From Duganella sp. OV510 (GTDB lineage: Bacteria > Pseudomonadota > Gammaproteobacteria > Burkholderiales > Burkholderiaceae_D), in NCBI RefSeq assembly GCF_900100205.1, contig NZ_FNEQ01000003.1, forward strand, positions 1-64,000: a stretch of 64,000 nt of DNA. The letters run 5' to 3'. Both the position numbers and the translations under genes were made by a program. The notes under the pieces are model-generated. The model searched no databases and was not told where the DNA came from. It was given only the letters and a program-made list of their open reading frames with translations. Of this stretch, positions 1 to 8,760 are shown one piece after another; the stretch's first letter is position 1, and each line of letters begins with the position of its first letter.

Positions 1-516
1 GGCGTAGTTCGATTTTGGCTGCTTTGGCTTTTCCTCGATCGATACGGCGGTGCGCTGCTCGTTGAATTCGACCACGCCGTAACGCTCGGGATCGTACACG
101 TGATAGGCAAACACGGTGGCGCCACTGGTGCGCTCGGTGGCGCTACGCAGCAGCGCGTCAAGATCGTTACCGTAATAGATGTTATCGCCGAGGATCAGCG
201 CCGATGGTGCATCACCGACAAATTCCTTGCCGATGATGAAGGCTTGCGCCAGGCCGTCCGGCGATGGCTGCACCGCGTAGCTGATGCTGATGCCCCACTG
301 GCTGCCGTCACCCAGCAGGTCCTTGAAGCGCGGCGTGTCCTGCGGCGTCGAAATCAGCAGGATTTCGGTGATGCCGGCCAACATCAGCACAGTCAGCGGA
401 TGGTAGATCATTGGCTTGTCGTAGATCGGCAGCAGCTGTTTGGAGACACTCATCGTCACCGGATACAGGCGCGTGCCCGAGCCGCCCGCAAGAATGATGC
501 CTTTGCGCTTGCTCAT
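1..516 (-). CDS. rfbA: Glucose-1-phosphate thymidylyltransferase, 3' end cut by window edge
   Basis: Makes dTDP-glucose from glucose-1-phosphate and dTTP, the first step of dTDP-L-rhamnose synthesis for cell-surface glycans. The reading frame starts at an ATG at 516 and runs off the window; 172 codons are visible of a family length near 290. The N-terminus carries the nucleotidyltransferase signature GGSGTRLYP (residues 11-19) followed by SKQLLP, and an ILGDN motif lies further on. The start codon overlaps the rfbB stop as ATGA, so the two are translationally coupled in the order rfbB-rfbA. Naming is secure; rmlA is a synonym. Confidence 0.93.
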   Translation of the reverse strand, partial: MSKRKGIILAGGSGTRLYPVTMSVSKQLLPIYDKPMIYHPLTVLMLAGITEILLISTPQDTPRFKDLLGDGSQWGISISYAVQPSPDGLAQAFIIGKEFVGDAPSALILGDNIYYGNDLDALLRSATERTSGATVFAYHVYDPERYGVVEFNEQRTAVSIEEKPKQPKSNYA

Positions 517-1583
517 TGCTGTTCCTCGCGCTTGAAGTAGTTGGTTTCCACCCACTTGGCGTAGCTGCCCGACTGCACGTCGGCCACCCATGCCTGATTA
601 TCCAGATACCACTGCACGGTCTTGGCGATGCCGGTCTGGAAGGTTTCGGCCGGCTTCCAGCCCAGTTCGCGCTCCAGCTTGCGCGCGTCGATGGCGTAGC
701 GGCGGTCGTGGCCTGGACGATCCTTGACGAAGGTGATCTGGTCGCGGTAACTGCCTTCGGCTTTCGGTTTCAGCTTGTCCAGCATATCGCACAGCGTGTG
801 GACGACATCCAGGTTGGCCATCTCGTTCCAGCCGCCGACGTTGTAGGTTTCGCCCAGGCGGCCAGCTTCCAGCACGCGGCGGATGGCGGAGGCGTGGTCG
901 GTGACGTATAGCCAGTCACGCACCTGCTGGCCGTCGCCGTAGATCGGCAGCGGCTTGCCAGCTTGCGCGTTGGCGATGATCAGCGGAATCAGCTTCTCAG
1001 GGAAGTGATACGGGCCGTAGTTGTTCGAACAGTTGGTGGTCAGCACCGGCAGGCCGTAGGTGTGGAAGTACGAGCGCACCAGATGGTCGGACGCAGCTTT
1101 CGATGCCGAATACGGGCTGTTTGGCGCAAACGAGGTGGTCTCGGTGAAGGGTGCGTCATCCGGGCCGAGCGTGCCGTACACCTCGTCAGTGGAAACGTGC
1201 AGGAAGCGGAAGGCAGCCTTCTCGTCTTCCGGCAGCGCCGACCAGTAGGCGCGGGCGGCTTCCAGCAGGCTGAAGGTGCCGTTAATATTCGTATTGATGA
1301 ATTCGCCCGGACCAAGAATCGAGCGATCGACGTGGCTCTCGGCAGCGAAGTGCACGACGGCGCGCGGCTTGTGCTGCTGGAAGAGCGCCAACACCTGCGC
1401 CTGGTCGCAGATATCGCCGCGCACAAAGGTGTGGCGGGCATCCTGCTTCAGCGAGGCCAGGTTGTTGAGATTGCCGGCATAGGTCAGCTTGTCAAAGTTG
1501 AGGACAGGTTCGTCCGACTGCGCCAGCCAGTCGAGGACAAAGTTCGAGCCTATGAAACCAGCACCACCCGTTACAAAAATCAT
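513..1583 (-). CDS. rfbB: dTDP-glucose 4,6-dehydratase
   Basis: Extended short-chain dehydrogenase that converts dTDP-glucose to dTDP-4-keto-6-deoxyglucose, the second step toward dTDP-rhamnose, with bound NAD. The 356 residues match the family length. Seen directly: the NAD-binding GGAGFIGS (6-13), the active-site STDEVYG segment (131-137) and the YSASK catalytic pair (Tyr158, Lys162). It is the first visible gene of a reverse-strand pair with rfbA and diverges from apaH across about 90 bp. rmlB is a synonym. Confidence 0.95.
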   Translation of the reverse strand: MIFVTGGAGFIGSNFVLDWLAQSDEPVLNFDKLTYAGNLNNLASLKQDARHTFVRGDICDQAQVLALFQQHKPRAVVHFAAESHVDRSILGPGEFINTNINGTFSLLEAARAYWSALPEDEKAAFRFLHVSTDEVYGTLGPDDAPFTETTSFAPNSPYSASKAASDHLVRSYFHTYGLPVLTTNCSNNYGPYHFPEKLIPLIIANAQAGKPLPIYGDGQQVRDWLYVTDHASAIRRVLEAGRLGETYNVGGWNEMANLDVVHTLCDMLDKLKPKAEGSYRDQITFVKDRPGHDRRYAIDARKLERELGWKPAETFQTGIAKTVQWYLDNQAWVADVQSGSYAKWVETNYFKREEQQ

Positions 1584-1675
1584 TTAGTATCCCGCAGCAA
1601 GCGTCTAATTAGTCGTAGGCGTGATTTTATGTGAAGTACCCATATTCGGGCAAAAATTAGGTGAGAGTCGATTCT

Positions 1676-2548
1676 ATGAAAACCTATGTCATCGGGGATC
1701 TGCAGGGCTGCCATGAGCAGGCGCTGGCCATCCTCGACCGCATACGCGCACACGCGGCCGCCGACGGCGTGGCCGAGCCAGCCATTTTGTTCGCAGGCGA
1801 CCTGATTAACCGTGGCCCGGATTCGCTGTCCACACTGCGCCATGTGCGCCGGCTGTCCATGGCCAGTGGCGGCCTGATCGACAGCGTGCTGGGTAATCAT
1901 GATCTGCACCTGCTGGCGGTGGCCTATGGCATCCGTCCCGAGCACAAGTCCGATACGCTGGCCGAGATCCTGCACGCGCCGGACCGCAACGAACTGCTCG
2001 ACTGGGTGCGCCGCCGTCCGCTGGCGATACGCTCCGGCGAGCACATCCTCGTGCACGCCGGCCTTTTGCCGCAATGGACCGGCGCGCAGGCGATGGCGCT
2101 GGCCGGCGAGGTGCAGGACATGCTGCGCGGCGATGGCATCGAGGAATTCCTGGCCGAGATGTATGGCAACGAGCCGGCGCAGTGGTCGGATGATTTGCAG
2201 GGTGCGGACCGGCTGCGCTGCATCATCAACGCCATGACGCGGCTGCGCTTCTGCGATGCCGACGGCGTGATGGACTTCAAGATGAAGGAAAGCGGCACCG
2301 CCGATCCGTCCACCGGCCTGATGCCGTGGTTCGAAGTGCCGGGCCGGCGCAGCGCGCGCGAGACAGTGGTATTCGGCCACTGGTCAGCGCTGGGTTTGAA
2401 GATGGAGAAGAATCTGATCGCGCTGGACAGCGGCTGCGTGTGGGGCGGACAGCTGTCCGCCGTCTGCCTGGAAGACCGGGCGCTGCTGCAAGAGCAGTGC
2501 CCGCAGTTCAAGGAACCTTCCCCCCGCAAGGCGGCCACAGGGGGCTGA
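1676..2548 (+). CDS. apaH: Symmetrical bis(5'-nucleosyl)-tetraphosphatase
   Basis: Hydrolyses Ap4A to two ADP, limiting this alarmone and decapping Np4-capped RNA in other bacteria. The metallophosphatase motifs are visible: GDLQGC (7-12), GDLINRG (41-47) and GNHD (73-76). I chose the ATG at 1676 (290 aa) over an in-frame GTG at 1661 because AGGTGAG at 1659-1665 is a well-spaced ribosome site and the family begins with the MxTYxIGDLQG pattern. The stop codon at 2546-2548 lies inside a GGGGCTGACCCC repeat element. Confidence 0.94.
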   Translation: MKTYVIGDLQGCHEQALAILDRIRAHAAADGVAEPAILFAGDLINRGPDSLSTLRHVRRLSMASGGLIDSVLGNHDLHLLAVAYGIRPEHKSDTLAEILHAPDRNELLDWVRRRPLAIRSGEHILVHAGLLPQWTGAQAMALAGEVQDMLRGDGIEEFLAEMYGNEPAQWSDDLQGADRLRCIINAMTRLRFCDADGVMDFKMKESGTADPSTGLMPWFEVPGRRSARETVVFGHWSALGLKMEKNLIALDSGCVWGGQLSAVCLEDRALLQEQCPQFKEPSPRKAATGG

Positions 2549-2572
2549 CCCCGCACGGGGCAGACCCCGCGT
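2534..2572. repeat. GGGG-CTGACCCC / GGGGCAGACCCC intergenic element
   Basis: Two inverted GGGG...CCCC units in tandem (GGGGCTGACCCC near 2541-2552 and GGGGCAGACCCC near 2557-2567) sit where apaH and the plsC-like gene converge, and include the apaH stop codon. The same GGGTCAGACCC-type core recurs after hemL and in the large palindrome near 63.2 kb. It probably acts as a stem-loop at the transcript ends and may belong to a dispersed extragenic repeat family; both roles are inference. Confidence 0.5.
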
Positions 2573-2577
2573 CCGGG

Positions 2578-3327
2578 CTATGGGGCGGCGGCTGGCACGC
2601 CAAGCGCGTGGGCGACGGCTTTGTGCGAGGCTTCCGCCAGATCACGGCGGTGGGCGCCGTCGGTGGCCAGCGGCGGCAGGATCGCCAGCTGCGCCGTCAC
2701 CGGCGGCCCGTTCAGGATCAGCACGATACTCTCTGCAAAACTGGTCTCGCCGATGAAGTCCACCGACGGATGCGATCCGCCGCTGGCATCCTGATAGGTC
2801 AGTGCAAACGGCTGCACCGGCACTTTCGCGTCGATGGCCGCCTCGAACAGGTTGGCATGAAACGGCAGCAGGTTGCCCTGCGCCGCCGTGGTCCCCTCCG
2901 GGAAGAAGGCCACCCGCTCACCATTCTCCAGGCTGCTCACCAGCCCTTTGAAGATGTGCCGCAAGTCCTTGCGATTGCCACGCGCAATGAACACCGTGCC
3001 AGCCTTTTCCGCCAGCCATCCCGCCAGCGGCCACGAGCGGATCTCCGCCTTGGCCACGAAATGGCTCGGATACAGGCTGTGCACCACAAAGATGTCCAGC
3101 CACGACACGTGATTGGCCACCACCATGGAACACGGCAGCACCGGCGCGCTGCCGGGCGCCATCCGCACCTTCACATTGCACAGCGCCAGCAGCCGGGTCG
3201 ACCAGCGGCGGATATGGCCGTTACGCTGATCCGGCCCGATCCACGGAAACACCGTGGCGCAGATCGCCATGCCCTTGAATACGTGCAGCAGCACCCGCAC
3301 CAGGCGGAATATCGTCGACAGTTTCAT
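2578..3327 (-). CDS. 1-acyl-sn-glycerol-3-phosphate acyltransferase family protein (PlsC-like)
   Basis: Membrane-associated acyltransferase predicted to move an acyl chain onto lysophosphatidate or a related lysolipid. Seen in the 249 residues: a hydrophobic N-terminal segment (about 8-30), the catalytic H-X4-D block NHVSWLD (72-78) and the substrate-binding FPEGTT (142-147). It is the last gene of the yqgE-ruvX-pyrR-pyrB-pyrC' run, 9 nt after pyrC'. Substrate specificity (phosphatidic acid synthesis versus ornithine lipid or another lysolipid) cannot be read from the sequence, so I withhold a gene symbol. Confidence 0.85.
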   Translation of the reverse strand: MKLSTIFRLVRVLLHVFKGMAICATVFPWIGPDQRNGHIRRWSTRLLALCNVKVRMAPGSAPVLPCSMVVANHVSWLDIFVVHSLYPSHFVAKAEIRSWPLAGWLAEKAGTVFIARGNRKDLRHIFKGLVSSLENGERVAFFPEGTTAAQGNLLPFHANLFEAAIDAKVPVQPFALTYQDASGGSHPSVDFIGETSFAESIVLILNGPPVTAQLAILPPLATDGAHRRDLAEASHKAVAHALGVPAAAP

Positions 3328-3336
3328 GCAGCGGAA

Positions 3337-4650
3337 TCAGCGTTGGTAAGCAACGTGGCCGGCCACGATGGTGGTTTTCACTTGTCCCGACAGGTTGTAG
3401 CCCAGGAACGGCGTGTGTTTGCCCTGGCTGGCCAGCGCCGACGCTTCCACCGTCCAATGCGCACCCGCGTCAAACAGCACCACGTCCGCTACCGCGCCCA
3501 CCGACAGCGTACCGGCGTCCAGGCCCGCCACGCGCGCCGCTTCCGAGGTGATGCGGGCCAGCGCGCGCGACAGCGGGCTGATTGCAGCCTTGCCTGCGCC
3601 GCTGTCCTGTTGTGCCGCATAGTCGTCCGCCCACTTCAGCGTCAGCGACAGCAGCAACTCCAGGCCGGTGGCGCCCGGCGACGCTTCGCCGAACGGCAAC
3701 AGCTTCTCGTCGTCGTCAACCGGCGTGTGGTCCGAGCACAGCGCGTCGATGGTGCCGTCCAGCAGGCCGAAGCGGATCGCATCGCGGTCGCGCTGGCTGC
3801 GGAATGGCGGGTCCATGCGCGCATTCGAGTCGAAGAAACCGATATCGGTGTCGGTCATGTGAATATGGTGCGCGCCAACGTCGCACGTGACCGGCAGGCC
3901 TTCCTGCTTGGCCTTGCGGATCAGCTCCAGGCTGGCGGCGGCCGAGATGCGGCACAGGTGCACTTTGGCGCCGCTGGCGCGCATCAGTTCGAAGATGGTG
4001 TGCAAGGCGATGGTTTCCGACATCACCGGCACGCCGGACAGGCCCAGGCGCGAGGCCAGCGGGCCCGACGCGGCGACGCCGCCACGGCCGATAAACGCAT
4101 CCTGCGGACGCAGCCACACGGTGTAGCCGAAGGTCTTGGCGTACTGCATGGCGCGCAGCAGCACATTGGTATCCTTGATCGGCTGCTCGGCGTGCGAGAA
4201 ACCGATGCAGCCAGAGGCGGTCAGCGCCGACATCTCGGTCAGCGCCTCACCTTTCAGGCCGACGGTCAGCGCGCCCAATGGGTGCACGTGCGCCTGATTC
4301 AGCTTGTTGGCGCGGTGTTTCAGCATTTCCACCAGGCCGGGTTCGTCGAGCACCGGATCGGTGTCCGGCGGGCAGACCAGGCTGGTGACGCCGCCTTGCA
4401 TGGCGGCCTGCATTTCCGATTCCAGCGTGGCCTTGTATTCAAAGCCCGGCTCGCGCAGGCGTGCCGACAGGTCGACAAAGCCCGGCGCCACGATCAAGCC
4501 GATGGCGTCGATGGTTTCGTCGGCGCTGAAGCCGGCCGGCGCGACGCCAACCGCCAGTACCTTGCCATCGGCGAGATAAACGTCGTTAAGGCCGTCAATG
4601 CCATTGGCTGGATCGATGACGCGGCCGTTCTTGATGTGAATGTTCTTCAT
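3337..4650 (-). CDS. pyrC': Dihydroorotase-like protein, probably non-catalytic (PyrC'/PyrX type)
   Basis: Amidohydrolase-fold homologue of dihydroorotase, 437 aa, located directly after pyrB with an ATGA overlap (4647-4650). Active dihydroorotases have an HxH metal pair in the PGxVDxHxHLREPG stretch; here residues 58-69 read [12 protein letters not shown], so both histidines are gone. In Pseudomonas, such PyrC' proteins are inactive but are needed to assemble the PyrB dodecamer. CSDHTP and a downstream PFGE segment remain. I infer a structural role in the aspartate transcarbamoylase complex, with a working pyrC elsewhere in the genome. Confidence 0.85.
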   Translation of the reverse strand: MKNIHIKNGRVIDPANGIDGLNDVYLADGKVLAVGVAPAGFSADETIDAIGLIVAPGFVDLSARLREPGFEYKATLESEMQAAMQGGVTSLVCPPDTDPVLDEPGLVEMLKHRANKLNQAHVHPLGALTVGLKGEALTEMSALTASGCIGFSHAEQPIKDTNVLLRAMQYAKTFGYTVWLRPQDAFIGRGGVAASGPLASRLGLSGVPVMSETIALHTIFELMRASGAKVHLCRISAAASLELIRKAKQEGLPVTCDVGAHHIHMTDTDIGFFDSNARMDPPFRSQRDRDAIRFGLLDGTIDALCSDHTPVDDDEKLLPFGEASPGATGLELLLSLTLKWADDYAAQQDSGAGKAAISPLSRALARITSEAARVAGLDAGTLSVGAVADVVLFDAGAHWTVEASALASQGKHTPFLGYNLSGQVKTTIVAGHVAYQR

Positions 4651-5612
4651 GCTTGCGTTCCTGCTACGATACTCATCACCGCCATGCGCACGGCGATACC
4701 AAACGTCACCTGCGGCAGGATCACCGCCTGCGCGCCATCCGCCACGGCGGAATCGATTTCCACTCCGCGGTTCATCGGGCCAGGGTGCATGACGATGGCG
4801 TCCGGCTTGGCCAGCGCCAGGCGCTCCGGCGTCAGGCCGTAGCTCTTGAAGTATTCGCCGGCCGATGGCAGCAGCGCGCCGCTCATGCGCTCGTTTTGCA
4901 GGCGCAGCATGATGATCACGTCAACGTCCTTCAAGCCTTCATCCATATTGGTGAAGGTGCGCACACCCATCTGCTCCAGGCCGCCCGGCAGCAGCGTGTG
5001 CGGGCCGATGGCGCGCACTTCCGGCACGCCCAGCGAGGTTAGCGCGTGAATGTCCGAACGGGCCACGCGGCTGTGCAGGATGTCGCCGACGATCGCCACG
5101 CGCAGGTTGGTGAAGTCCTTCTTGTAGTGGCGGATGGTGTACATGTCCAGCAGACCTTGCGTCGGGTGCGCGTGGCGGCCATCGCCAGCGTTGACCACGT
5201 GGACGTGGTTCTGCTTGGTCTCCATCAGATGCTTGGCGATCAGGTAAGGCGCGCCGGATTGCGCGTGGCGCACCACGAACATATCGGCGTGCATTGCCGC
5301 CAGGTTGTCGATGGTGTCCAGCAGCGATTCGCCCTTGCTGGTCGACGAAGCCTGGATGTTCAGGTTGATGACGTCGGCCGACAGGCGCTTGGCGGCGATT
5401 TCGAACGTCGTGCGCGTGCGGGTCGAGTTCTCGAAGAACAGGTTGAATACCGATTTGCCGCGCATCAGCGGCACCTTCTTCACATCGCGGTCGGAGATGC
5501 CCACGAAGGACGAGGCGGTGTCCAGGATGTGATTGAGGATGCCCTTCGGCAGGCCCTCGATCGACAGCAAGTGCTGCAGCTCGCCGTGTTTGTTCAGTTG
5601 CGGATTAAGCAT
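4647..5612 (-). CDS. pyrB: Aspartate carbamoyltransferase catalytic subunit
   Basis: Condenses carbamoyl phosphate with aspartate to carbamoyl-aspartate, the committed step of pyrimidine synthesis. The 321 residues carry the carbamoyl-phosphate site FENSTRTR (60-67), and HPTQ and HPGP motifs occur further on, all typical of the family. It follows pyrR by 4 nt and overlaps pyrC'. The gene order pyrR-pyrB-pyrC' is that of the Pseudomonas-type transcarbamoylase, in which nucleotide effectors bind the catalytic chain and no PyrI exists. Confidence 0.96.
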   Translation of the reverse strand: MLNPQLNKHGELQHLLSIEGLPKGILNHILDTASSFVGISDRDVKKVPLMRGKSVFNLFFENSTRTRTTFEIAAKRLSADVINLNIQASSTSKGESLLDTIDNLAAMHADMFVVRHAQSGAPYLIAKHLMETKQNHVHVVNAGDGRHAHPTQGLLDMYTIRHYKKDFTNLRVAIVGDILHSRVARSDIHALTSLGVPEVRAIGPHTLLPGGLEQMGVRTFTNMDEGLKDVDVIIMLRLQNERMSGALLPSAGEYFKSYGLTPERLALAKPDAIVMHPGPMNRGVEIDSAVADGAQAVILPQVTFGIAVRMAVMSIVAGTQA

Positions 5613-5616
5613 GGTC

Positions 5617-6123
5617 TTACTCGATAGTTAGCGTGAATTTGTTGTCATCGGCGCGTTTCAGCACCAGCGCCTGGCCCGCAGGGACAGCAACGTTGGCGGC
5701 GACGAAATCGGCAGCCACCGGCAGCTGGCGCTCGCCACGGTCGACCAGCGCCGCCAGCATGATGCGTGCCGGCCGGCCGTAGTCGAACAGCTCGTTGATC
5801 GCGGCGCGGGTGGTGCGGCCGGTGTACAGCACGTCATCCACCAGCAGGATGTTGGCGGCCGCCACGTCGAAGGTGATGTTGGTTGGCTTCACTTCGGCCG
5901 GCAGGCCCTTCTTGGCGTAGTCGTCGCGGTAGAAGGACACGTCCAGCACGCCGCAGCGGGCCGACAGGCCGAGGTCGGCCGCGAGGCGCTCGGCGATCCA
6001 GGCGCCACCGGAGTGGATGCCGACAATCGCCACATCCGGCACGCCGGCCAGGCCGGCTTTCACATCTTCCAGCAGCGTCGCGTACAGCGCTTCGGCATCG
6101 AGTTGGTTGGGATTCAGAGTCAT
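5617..6123 (-). CDS. pyrR: Bifunctional pyr operon regulator / uracil phosphoribosyltransferase
   Basis: Type I phosphoribosyltransferase that makes UMP from uracil and PRPP and, in many bacteria, binds pyr mRNA to control attenuation. The PRPP-binding loop is seen as [10 protein letters not shown] (95-104). I set the start at the ATG at 6123 (168 aa), whose A overlaps the ruvX stop as ATGA; the open frame extends further upstream, but that extension is the ruvX gene read out of frame. Whether it regulates here is unknown: I saw no obvious PyrR-binding leader in front of the operon. Confidence 0.92.
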   Translation of the reverse strand: MTLNPNQLDAEALYATLLEDVKAGLAGVPDVAIVGIHSGGAWIAERLAADLGLSARCGVLDVSFYRDDYAKKGLPAEVKPTNITFDVAAANILLVDDVLYTGRTTRAAINELFDYGRPARIMLAALVDRGERQLPVAADFVAANVAVPAGQALVLKRADDNKFTLTIE

Positions 6124-6509
6124 AGGGAGTCGAAGTATTGTTGCAGAATGATGGCGGCGGCGCGGTCGTCGATGACCTCGCCGCGCTTGGCCGAAATCAC
6201 GGCCGAAGAATAGCGTTCGTCGACCAGCTCCACCGGCAGGTTGAAGCGGCCGTTCAATTGATTGGCAAAACGGCGCGCCCGCGCCGTCATTTCGTGCTCG
6301 TTGCCGTCCGGGTGCATCGGCAGCCCGACGATCAGCCGGGCCGGCTTCCACTCATCCAGCAGCTTCTGGATGGCGGCAAAGCGGGTGGCGTTGTCGATGG
6401 CGTTGATGACTTTGAGCGGCTCGGCCTGGCATAGCATGGTGTTGCCCATGGCAACACCGATTCTTTTGACGCCGAAATCGAAAGCCAGCAGGGTGTCGAT
6501 ACCGCTCAT
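6120..6509 (-). CDS. ruvX: Pre-16S rRNA nuclease / Holliday junction resolvase-like protein YqgF
   Basis: Small RNase H-fold protein (129 aa) that in Escherichia coli trims the 5' end of 16S rRNA and was first described as a resolvase-like factor. The opening LLAFDFGVKRIGVA (about 7-20) contains the conserved first Asp, and GLPMHPDG and DERYSSA follow as in the family. It sits between yqgE (the yqgE stop TAA immediately precedes its ATG) and pyrR (4-nt overlap), the usual order in beta- and gammaproteobacteria. Confidence 0.93.
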   Translation of the reverse strand: MSGIDTLLAFDFGVKRIGVAMGNTMLCQAEPLKVINAIDNATRFAAIQKLLDEWKPARLIVGLPMHPDGNEHEMTARARRFANQLNGRFNLPVELVDERYSSAVISAKRGEVIDDRAAAIILQQYFDSL

Positions 6510-7169
6510 TTACGCGTGGCCCGCCTCGGAAGTCAGCATCAGCGGATCGATGCCCAGCAGGCGCATGGCGGCGGTGTAGCGGTCTTCGATCGGCATATTG
6601 AACAGGATCTCGGGATCGGCGCCGACGGTCAGCCAGCCGTTGCGGCTGATTTCATCTTCCAGCTGGCCGGGGCTCCAGCCCGAGTAGCCGATCGACACCA
6701 GGATGCGCGGCGGTCCCTCGCCTGCCGCCACGGCCTCCAGCACGTCGATCGAGGTGGTGAAGGCTACCTCGTCGGTCACCGTCAGCGACGACGAATAGCG
6801 ATGGCCGGGCGTGTGCAGCACGAAGCCACGATCATCCTGCACCGGTCCGCCGAACATCACTGGCTCTTCGTCATGGCCCTCCAGGCCGGCTTCAACCTTG
6901 AGATCGATGCGTTCGAACAGCGTGTGCATGGTCATGTCGGTCGGCTTGTTGATCACCACGCCGAGTACGCCATTTTCATTGTGCTCACACACATACACCA
7001 CGGTGCCGCCGAACACCGGGTCTTGCATCGATGGCATTGCGATTAGGAAATGGTTGGCCAGATTGAGGGCCGACGCCGAGATGGCGCCGAGAGGCTCCAA
7101 AGGATCGCCCGCCTCTTCCTGCATCAGGCCGGGTACAGCTAGAGTTTTGCCTATTTTGCTCTTCTTCAT
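6510..7169 (-). CDS. YqgE/AlgH family protein (UPF0301)
   Basis: Conserved protein of unknown biochemical role, first gene of the reverse-strand pyr operon. With the ATG at 7169 it has 219 residues, slightly above the family norm of about 190 because of an N-terminal extension (residues 1-30). The family core is clear: LANHFLIAMPSM, FGGTVVYVCEHNENGVLGVV and VMFGGPV segments are all present. A longer open frame runs back to 7307, but it would intrude on the divergent photolyase promoter and lacks family similarity. A later start at the MQEEAGD methionine cannot be excluded. Confidence 0.88.
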   Translation of the reverse strand: MKKSKIGKTLAVPGLMQEEAGDPLEPLGAISASALNLANHFLIAMPSMQDPVFGGTVVYVCEHNENGVLGVVINKPTDMTMHTLFERIDLKVEAGLEGHDEEPVMFGGPVQDDRGFVLHTPGHRYSSSLTVTDEVAFTTSIDVLEAVAAGEGPPRILVSIGYSGWSPGQLEDEISRNGWLTVGADPEILFNMPIEDRYTAAMRLLGIDPLMLTSEAGHA

Positions 7170-7323
7170 ACAAGTTGCTCTCTCTGCTGGGGTGCGGGTT
7201 CTTTCTGTGCTGCTGACAATTACTGTAGTATTCGCGCGGCTAGCAACTCTGTTTACCCTGTAGTTTACACTGAAACGCGGGGATGGCCATGATTGCGTCC
7301 ACCACAAGATTGATACAGACCCA

Positions 7324-8760
7324 ATGAAACTGACTTCTTCCCTCGTATGGCTGCGCCGCGACCTGCGTGTTTTCGATCACGTCGCCCTGCATCAGGCCTT
7401 GCTCGCCAGCGAAAAAGTCTATTGTGTTTTTGTCTACGATACAACGATACTCGACGCGCTGCCACGCCGCGACCGGCGGGTCGACTTTATTCACGCCAGC
7501 ATTGCCGAGGTGGCCACGGAACTGACACAGCTGGGCGGCCACCTGCTGACGCGCCATGGCGATCCGGTGCGGGAAATCCCGGCGCTCGCCGCTGAGCTGG
7601 GCGTCCAGGCAGTGTTCTGCAACCACGATTATGAACCGCAAGCGATGGCGCGCGACGCCACGGTGGCGCAGGCGCTGGAAGCCGCCGGCCGCAAGTTCTA
7701 CAGCTACAAGGACCAGGTGATCTTCGAGCGCAGCGAAGTGCTGTCGCAGACCGGCGGCGTGTTTTCGGTATTTACGCCATACAAGAATGCCTGGCTGAAA
7801 AAGTTGGCGGCCGATCCGTCGGTGCTGGCGCCGTACAACATCGAGCCGCATGCTGCACGGCTGGCGCCTGCACCGGCCGAGGCGCCACCGCTGCCGACGC
7901 TGGCCGATCTCGGTTTCGAGCCAAGCAACCTGGCCGAGCTGAAGATCCCGACCGGCATGTCCGGCGCGGCGCAGTTGTTTGAGGACTTCCTGCCGCGCAT
8001 GGCCGACTACAACGTGGCACGCGATTTCCCGGCCGTGAAAGGGCCGTCGTATTTGTCAGTCCACTTCCGCTTCGGCACGCTGTCGGTGCGCCACCTGGTG
8101 CGAACGGTGCTGGATTTGCAGGAGCGCGGCGCCGGCGGCGAAGGCGCGGCGGTATGGCTGTCGGAACTGATCTGGCGCGAGTTCTACGCGATGATTTTGT
8201 ACCACCATCCGCATGTGGTGGGCGCGGCGTTCAAGCCGGCCTACGACGCCATCGAATGGGAAACCGGGCCGGAAGCCGATGCATTGTTCACCGCCTGGTG
8301 CGAAGGCCGCACCGGCTATCCGCTGGTGGACGCCGCCATGCTGCAACTGAACCAGACCGGCTGGATGCACAACCGCCTGCGCATGGTCACCGCCTGTTTC
8401 CTGATCAAGGACCTGGGCATCGACTGGCGCCGTGGCGAAGCGTACTTCGCACTGCACCTCAACGATTTCGACCTGGCCTCCAACAACGGTGGCTGGCAGT
8501 GGGCGTCGTCGTCGGGCTGCGATGCGCAACCCTACTTCCGCATCTTCAACCCGGTGACGCAATCGCAGAAGTTCGACGCGCAGGGCAAATTCATCCGCCG
8601 CTACCTGCCGCAGCTGAAGCAGCTGAGCGACAAGGAAATCCACGCGCCATGGGACGCGCCGCGCATGCTGGCGCCGGACTATTGGCCGCCAGTGGTCATG
8701 CACGATGAAGCGCGCAAGCTGACGCTTGAGCGCTATGAGGTGGTCAAGAAGCCTGCTTGA
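7324..8760 (+). CDS. phr: Deoxyribodipyrimidine photo-lyase
   Basis: Light-driven flavoprotein that splits cyclobutane pyrimidine dimers. The 478 residues show the N-terminal antenna domain beginning SLVWLRRDLRVFDH and the C-terminal FAD domain with the conserved SELIWREFY, LNQTGWMHNRLRM and WQWASSSGCDAQPYFRIFNP blocks. The Trp-rich WQWASSSG segment belongs to class I CPD photolyases. It stands alone: divergent from yqgE and overlapping the 3' end of the convergent pilL-like gene by 17 nt (8744-8760). Class I CPD photolyase is most likely; a cryptochrome-like role is the alternative. Confidence 0.93.
   Translation: MKLTSSLVWLRRDLRVFDHVALHQALLASEKVYCVFVYDTTILDALPRRDRRVDFIHASIAEVATELTQLGGHLLTRHGDPVREIPALAAELGVQAVFCNHDYEPQAMARDATVAQALEAAGRKFYSYKDQVIFERSEVLSQTGGVFSVFTPYKNAWLKKLAADPSVLAPYNIEPHAARLAPAPAEAPPLPTLADLGFEPSNLAELKIPTGMSGAAQLFEDFLPRMADYNVARDFPAVKGPSYLSVHFRFGTLSVRHLVRTVLDLQERGAGGEGAAVWLSELIWREFYAMILYHHPHVVGAAFKPAYDAIEWETGPEADALFTAWCEGRTGYPLVDAAMLQLNQTGWMHNRLRMVTACFLIKDLGIDWRRGEAYFALHLNDFDLASNNGGWQWASSSGCDAQPYFRIFNPVTQSQKFDAQGKFIRRYLPQLKQLSDKEIHAPWDAPRMLAPDYWPPVVMHDEARKLTLERYEVVKKPA

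Noticed and set aside
1584..1675. Promoter for rfbB in the gap before apaH
   Set aside because: TTCACA with a poor TAATTA box at 18 nt was seen on the reverse strand, but the match is too weak to list.
2326..4842. 838-codon forward open frame
   Set aside because: It lies antisense to the plsC-like and pyrC' genes and reflects the GC-rich third positions of those genes; it is Arg/His/Gln-rich without any domain.
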